Positions 7,654-10,881 of a DNA stretch of 10,881 nucleotides are shown piece after piece. The stretch covers positions 1-10,881 of the forward strand of contig JALNWK010000070.1 of NCBI GenBank assembly GCA_023230925.1, in the 5' to 3' direction. The first letter of the stretch is position 1. Each line of letters opens with the position of its first letter. Origin of the DNA: Limnochordia bacterium. GTDB lineage: Bacteria > Bacillota > Limnochordia > DUMW01. Below the pieces are notes generated by a model. The model ran no database searches, had not been told where the DNA came from, and saw nothing but the letters and a program-made list of their open reading frames with translations. Made by a program: the position numbers and the translations under genes.

Positions 7654-7825
7654 GCCTAATCACTCCTAGAACACTATGAGGGTCAATCATAAAGGCTATA
7701 CTATCTACCTGAATCTGTCTCACAACTAGGTTAGCATATCAGCGAGTGACTGATAATACTTCCGAGCTCGTCGTGCAAGCCCTATCCTGGTATTCTTAGA
7801 CTTCTGCCCTTTGCTATCATCTGAG
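6394..7825 (-). repeat. Tandem duplication unit, copy 1
   Basis: This is a direct repeat of about 1.43 kb, matching 8001-9435. The offset is 1605 bp at the start codons and 1607 bp at the 3' end, the difference being the two one-base deletions in copy 2. It spans the gene body, part of the SEC-C tail and about 170 bp upstream. The amount of divergence shows that the duplication is not recent. Confidence 0.85.
7698..7725 (-). promoter_or_regulatory. Candidate promoter of SEC-C copy 1
   Basis: On the minus strand TTGTGA (7720-7725) and TAGTAT (7698-7703) are 16 bp apart, about 30 bp upstream of the ribosome binding site. Each hexamer matches the sigma-A consensus at 4 of 6 positions. The -35-like element is identical in the upstream block of copy 2, but that block is duplicated DNA, so conservation is weak support. 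Confidence 0.25.
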
Positions 7826-8000
7826 TCGGAATATCTACCATGCGGACATAGACCCACAACTGATAAATTCACCTTAGCCCGGGAAGCGGCAATATCGAGT
7901 GGCCTTATCATCCCGTGCAAGTTGCCTTACCACGCCCGTTTCGTTTTAATGGCTGAAGATGACCTTATCTAATCTAATGTACAATGCGATGATCAAGAGC

Positions 8001-8046
8001 GCTACCGCATGGACAGGGTTGCCACGTCCCATCCGCTTTACCGACT
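8001..8046 (-). pseudogene. Wrecked SEC-C tail of copy 2
   Basis: Past the stop of copy 2 the DNA still aligns with the copy 1 tail (6394-6436). It is shorter by two single bases, one just before the stop and one around 8020. Restoring both would give the linker VKSVKR.GR and then PCPCGS. After GGTAGC the similarity to copy 1 ends, so the second half of the motif (KKYKKCC) is gone and a stop follows within a few codons. Confidence 0.8.
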
Positions 8047-9258
8047 TTACCGTTCTTTTGTAGGAATAAATCCAACTTCCACCAATTCATCAACATCAAT
8101 ATGCTCGGAAAAGGTCCTGCCAAACAACTGGGCCTCCCGTGCAAATCGCGCAGGGTTCACGCTCTTCGGAGCGGGCCAAACATGAACATAATCATATTTC
8201 CAAAGCTCGTCCACCCGGAATTTGATGACCTCACTCTTCATCCCCTCGACCATCTTCAATATGCGCGTATGTAACTCTTCGGATATCAATTCATGTGTCA
8301 ACAGAAAGTCATAAAAATAGGGCAGTCCCCATAAAACTCCCACCGCATGAGGCTTCTTGTTCGAGATGAGATCTAATCTATCATAGATGTAGGCCTGGAA
8401 TGCCTCGCTGTCTGCAGCGAACAATTCCCCAAAGGTGATGGACTCCTCTGCTATTGAATCAGCAAGGGGACACATGTCCATAACTGCATACCACAGGATA
8501 CTACCGATCTGGAAATTGAGTCCTGTTTGTGCATAGAGGTACTTAGGGAACAGCATGCTCAAACACAGGATATCTTCCTGTGTCACCACCTCATCTACGG
8601 CAAAACCCGTATCGGCTAACTCCGTGCAAAGCTGTGCAATTATATCCTCAACCTCCTCAGAGGTGAACTTATAATCATAGGAACCTAAGTAGGCCACAAT
8701 CTCCTCTGTATCCACTGCTTGTCCCGCTTTAGTCTGTTCATAGACCTGTTGAAATTTCAGCATAAAAGCAGCTTCTCCAAAATCTGATTCTGCTCTGCCG
8801 ACCAACTTATCGTCATTTTTCACCTTTTCATAGCAGTGCTCTATTACATCCATCATCATATCCAGATGTCCATAAAAAACCAGTTTATCGAAGATAGGAA
8901 TCAGATGGTCTATAGAATCTACCGGATTGGCAAACAGCCGCACTAAATCCTCGGAGCTACACCGGCCTTGAAATAGTTTTATATCGATCACGTGGGCATC
9001 TACATAGTAAAATGAGTCCTCCAACATATCAGCATTGATTTCATATACTAGGGAGGCAAAATCTAAGACCTCTTCGTATCTTCCCTGGTCCTCCAGCCAA
9101 CCGAGATCATCAAGGAACCAACCCACATCAATGCCCTCCTTGAATTCCTGTGGCAACTCTTGTGCAAAGGTGTCCCTAATAAATGCGTGGCGTTCCTCTC
9201 CGGATAACCTGCGAGCGATTTTGCACCACTTTTTTGGATCAGTAATGGGTATTTCCAT
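8047..9258 (-). CDS. Paralog copy 2 lacking the SEC-C motif through a frameshift
   Basis: This 403-aa protein aligns with copy 1 without a gap over residues 1-398, roughly three quarters identical by eye (for example DIKLFQGRC.SEDLVRLFANP and YAQTGLNFQIGSILWYA are shared). The helical body is therefore complete. After GFI the DNA has lost one base compared with copy 1, so the protein ends PTKER and stops instead of running into the zinc motif. Substitutions between copies are spread along the body while the frame stayed open, which suggests the body was kept under selection for some time after duplication. The start is supported by AGGAGTG (9267-9273) 8 nt before the ATG. It may still be expressed as a tail-less variant or be an early pseudogene. 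The function is unknown. Confidence 0.85.
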   Translation of the reverse strand: MEIPITDPKKWCKIARRLSGEERHAFIRDTFAQELPQEFKEGIDVGWFLDDLGWLEDQGRYEEVLDFASLVYEINADMLEDSFYYVDAHVIDIKLFQGRCSSEDLVRLFANPVDSIDHLIPIFDKLVFYGHLDMMMDVIEHCYEKVKNDDKLVGRAESDFGEAAFMLKFQQVYEQTKAGQAVDTEEIVAYLGSYDYKFTSEEVEDIIAQLCTELADTGFAVDEVVTQEDILCLSMLFPKYLYAQTGLNFQIGSILWYAVMDMCPLADSIAEESITFGELFAADSEAFQAYIYDRLDLISNKKPHAVGVLWGLPYFYDFLLTHELISEELHTRILKMVEGMKSEVIKFRVDELWKYDYVHVWPAPKSVNPARFAREAQLFGRTFSEHIDVDELVEVGFIPTKER

Positions 9259-9304
9259 GCCTAGATCACTCCTATATCACTATGGATGGTAGATCATAAA
9301 GGCT

Positions 9305-9332
9305 ACATTATCTTCCTGAATCTGTCTCACAA
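9305..9332 (-). promoter_or_regulatory. Candidate promoter of copy 2
   Basis: TTGTGA (9327-9332) and TAATGT (9305-9310) lie 16 bp apart on the minus strand, at the same place as in copy 1. The -10-like hexamer matches consensus at only 3 of 6 positions, poorer than in copy 1. If this is the promoter, copy 2 may be expressed more weakly. Confidence 0.2.
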
Positions 9333-9486
9333 CTAAGTTAGCATATCAGCAAGTAACTGACAATGATCCGACCTCTTCGTGCAAACCCGTTCCTGGTATT
9401 CTTAGACACCTGCCCCCTTTTTGTCATATGAGTCCGGGGAGCGGCAGCAAGAAGGGTAGACATGATCACAGTTGAGTATAAAAGGG

Positions 9487-9950
9487 CTAGATAGAGCAGG
9501 TTCTTCGCACTGCTTTCATCTGATGGACCGTAAATTGATTGTAATAATACCCGGGGTAGTTGGCAAACCTACCGATCACACCATTGCGGGCAGGGATCTC
9601 AAAGAGATCATCTCCGGTATACTTAGCTAGCCGTAGTAGTCAGGAGCCAACTGAGTAGCCGTGACACTTTTGCTGTTCCTGCTCCGGTCACCACCCCAAA
9701 ATGTCCCCGGCTCCTCGATCCCAAGACCCAGACGGACCGGCATCTGTTCCTCATTGACCGCAACAGTCATCTCTCCGACGGGAATCTCGGGCTGAATCCA
9801 CAAAGTAGCTTGGAGCAGTTCAGTGTGGTTTAACACTAATGCAGAGCTTGCGACAGAGTTTAAAGAAGAACAGGAAAGCGAAAAATCGGGGACAGGCAGC
9901 AGTTCCGTAAGTTTTGTCGGAAGTGTCCAGCGGTTATCTCTGTGTCTTCA
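9487..9950 (-). pseudogene. Frameshifted gene of unknown identity
   Basis: Two overlapping minus-strand frames read like one protein. The first is open from 9947 to 9627 (106 codons): ELLPVPDFSLS, LLQATLWIQPEIPVGEMTV, VRLGLGIEEPGTFWGGD, ending APDYYG. The second (9639-9487) continues with KYTGDDLFEIPARNGV and IGRFANYPGYYYNQFTV. One frameshift near 9630 would join them, and a further protein-like piece (YTAVKVEDTEITAGHF) lies upstream in a third frame near 9925-9975. No ribosome binding site marks the GTG at 9836. I do not recognise the family; the repeated aromatic and Pro/Gly residues suggest a beta-rich, perhaps extracellular, protein. It is probably a decayed gene. Confidence 0.4.
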
Positions 9951-9975
9951 ACCTTCACCGCTGTATATGACTATG

Positions 9976-10262
9976 TAAAGGAGACCGCAGATTATTGGAG
10001 TGGGGTTCGGAGTCGTCTATCCATATTTTTGTAACAACAACCGATACCTAAAGTCCAACATGGCAACACTGTTTTTTACTGCCCTTCGGTCTTGATTCCG
10101 GGATAGCTCGCCGGGATTTCCATCGTCTTTCGCTCCATGTTCCTGAAAAGGCTCCCGGTCGACCGTCGCACCGTGCCTAACCCCTACCGGCGGATCAACA
10201 GCTTGGGAATCATCCATTCTCCAGCAATCATTTTCGGCGTGGTGTATATGTGTCTTCTCGGC
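9976..10262. other. No confident gene
   Basis: A minus-strand frame at 10017-10217 (66 codons, rich in D, E, R and G) has no ribosome binding site and no known motif. The neighbouring frame carries a short protein-like piece (SLFRNMERKTMEIPASYP, about 10095-10155), so the stretch may be more of the decayed DNA on either side. No istA or Walker A sequence was found upstream of the istB relic. Confidence 0.4.
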
Positions 10263-10496
10263 GATGTCTTGACAACTTCAGAATGAGATCTGCTTATTTA
10301 GGATGAGATCGGCTATATCCCGTTCTCTAATGAAACGACCGAGAGTCTGTTAGCAGTGGTTTCCAACAGTACAAGCGGTAAAGTATGATCATTATTCCAC
10401 CCTAACCTCGGTGATTGGAACAAGGTGATTGGCGATGATAGATTAACTGCCACTCTTTTCGAAGACTTATCCATCACTCGCATATCCTTGCCCTAG
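10263..10496 (+). pseudogene. istB: IS21-family helper ATPase IstB, decayed 3' portion
   Basis: One plus-strand frame, interrupted by stops, carries the IstB/DnaC-like Walker B region: DLLI-stop-DEIGYIPFSNE (10287-10334) matches the usual DLLIIDEIGYLPF, with the stop replacing one isoleucine. After VVSNSTSGKV and another TGA (10386-10388) it reads NLGDWNKVIGDDRLTATLFEDL, which fits the IstB C-terminal block (W...FGDD.LA.A..DRL). The frame ends at TAG 10494-10496. In-frame stops at 10284-10286, 10299-10301 and 10386-10388, and the absence of Walker A and istA, show it is dead. In working elements IstB assists the IstA transposase in target choice. It fits the IS21-like repeats at 2628-2696. 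Confidence 0.72.
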
Positions 10497-10881
10497 ACCG
10501 GGCCAAGCGATCGGTTAAAGCAACCACCAGCTAGTCGCGGTATTAACGCAGAGGCGGTGTCGGGAGCATAATCGTTTTCCAGGAATGGTGAGCAAAGAAC
10601 ATTGATGTAAGACGTAGATCGCGCCGAAGGCTCTAGACCTTTCTGGCTGCCATTTGCCAAAATCCTCGATTGCCAAACACACATGTAACACCAATTTGAT
10701 TTAATCAAGGTTGCTAGAGATGGTCAAGTTTTTCAGACCGATAATTGCACCTATTTCCATTGGGCGTATTTAGATATTGGGGGGAGTAAATCAGGAATAT
10801 GTAAATGACGAAAGAATAACCATTCTTTTCATATAGAGGAAGGAAAAAGAGATGACACCGAGAACCCCGTAGTTATTCAGA
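10497..10881. other. Right edge, unassigned
   Basis: The sequence at 10643-10678 (CTGGCTGCCATTTGCCAAAA and on) faintly resembles the TGGCAA/TTTGCC repeats at some IS21 ends, but it is too short to call. From 10695 a plus-strand frame reads FDLIKVARDGQVFQTD and YFHWAYLDIGGSKSG, hits TGA at 10806-10808 and stays open to the window edge. It could be a decayed gene continuing outside. GAGGAAGG before ATG at 10852 leads only to a 6-codon frame. Confidence 0.3.

Larger units (their letters stand above)
7654..8046. other. Spacer between the two paralogs, with duplicated upstream block and SEC-C debris
   Basis: From 7654 to about 7825 the DNA is a diverged copy of the block upstream of copy 2 (9259 to about 9435), so it belongs to the duplicated unit. 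Positions about 7826-7875 are absent from the other copy, after which similarity briefly resumes (CCGGGAAGCGGCA-like). Positions 8001-8046 are the wrecked 3' end of copy 2. The 64-codon minus-strand frame at 7726-7920 carries one-base indels in its counterpart, so it is not kept as a gene. It may be the tail of a former upstream gene. Confidence 0.6.
8001..9435 (-). repeat. Tandem duplication unit, copy 2
   Basis: This is the direct repeat partner of 6394-7825. Homology stops inside the SEC-C codons at 8001 and fades upstream at about 9435, with a further short CCGGGGAGCGGCA match at about 9434-9446 after a gap of about 50 bp relative to copy 1. Confidence 0.85.

Noticed and set aside
7726..7920. 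64-codon minus-strand ORF upstream of SEC-C copy 1
   Set aside because: The matching DNA upstream of copy 2 has one-base indels that break the frame, so it is not conserved as coding; kept only as a possible old gene tail.
10493..10708. 71-codon minus-strand ORF
   Set aside because: No ribosome binding site, no motif, and overlaps unassigned debris.

Overview
The window looks like an accessory, decay-rich stretch of a Firmicutes chromosome. A Clostridia/Peptococcaceae-type host is my inference. It rests on the strong AGGAGGTGA-type ribosome binding sites, the moderate GC content and the protein styles (SEC-C proteins, an AraC-type cupin regulator, a DUF262/DUF1524/DUF5655 protein). Four long genes look real. 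The DNA between them is mostly stop-riddled debris, part of which can be recognised as remains of mobile elements.

Layout. 1-1277: a possible terminator at the left edge, then long DNA with no convincing gene except a 34-codon ORF with a good ribosome binding site. 1278-2321 (+): a 347-aa cysteine-rich protein of unknown function. 2322-3166: mobile-element debris, namely three 23-bp-spaced repeats resembling an IS21-family end, a scrap of a group II intron reverse transcriptase on the minus strand, and a 22-bp-stem hairpin. 3167-5257 (-): a full-length DUF262-DUF1524-DUF5655 protein, a GmrSD-like, probable modification-dependent (type IV) nuclease. 5529-6054 (-): an AraC-family regulator pseudogene in three frames. 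6358-7653 and 8047-9258 (-): a tandem duplication of a ~400-aa family. Copy 1 ends in an intact SEC-C zinc motif. Copy 2 has lost it through two one-base deletions, and the wreck of the motif is still readable just past its stop. 9487-9950 (-): a frameshifted unknown gene. 10263-10496 (+): an IstB (IS21 helper ATPase) pseudogene. The right edge is unassigned.

How it fits together. The nuclease and the Cys-rich gene are convergent and separated by mobile-element debris, so an operon is excluded. A shared defence role is only a guess from proximity. The SEC-C pair was duplicated with about 170 bp of its upstream DNA, so both copies probably inherited the same promoter. No tRNA, rRNA or CRISPR array was seen. 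The nearest thing to an undescribed system is the pair of large genes of uncertain role (Cys-rich protein and SEC-C paralogs) beside a lone GmrSD-type nuclease. The sequence alone does not show that they act together.
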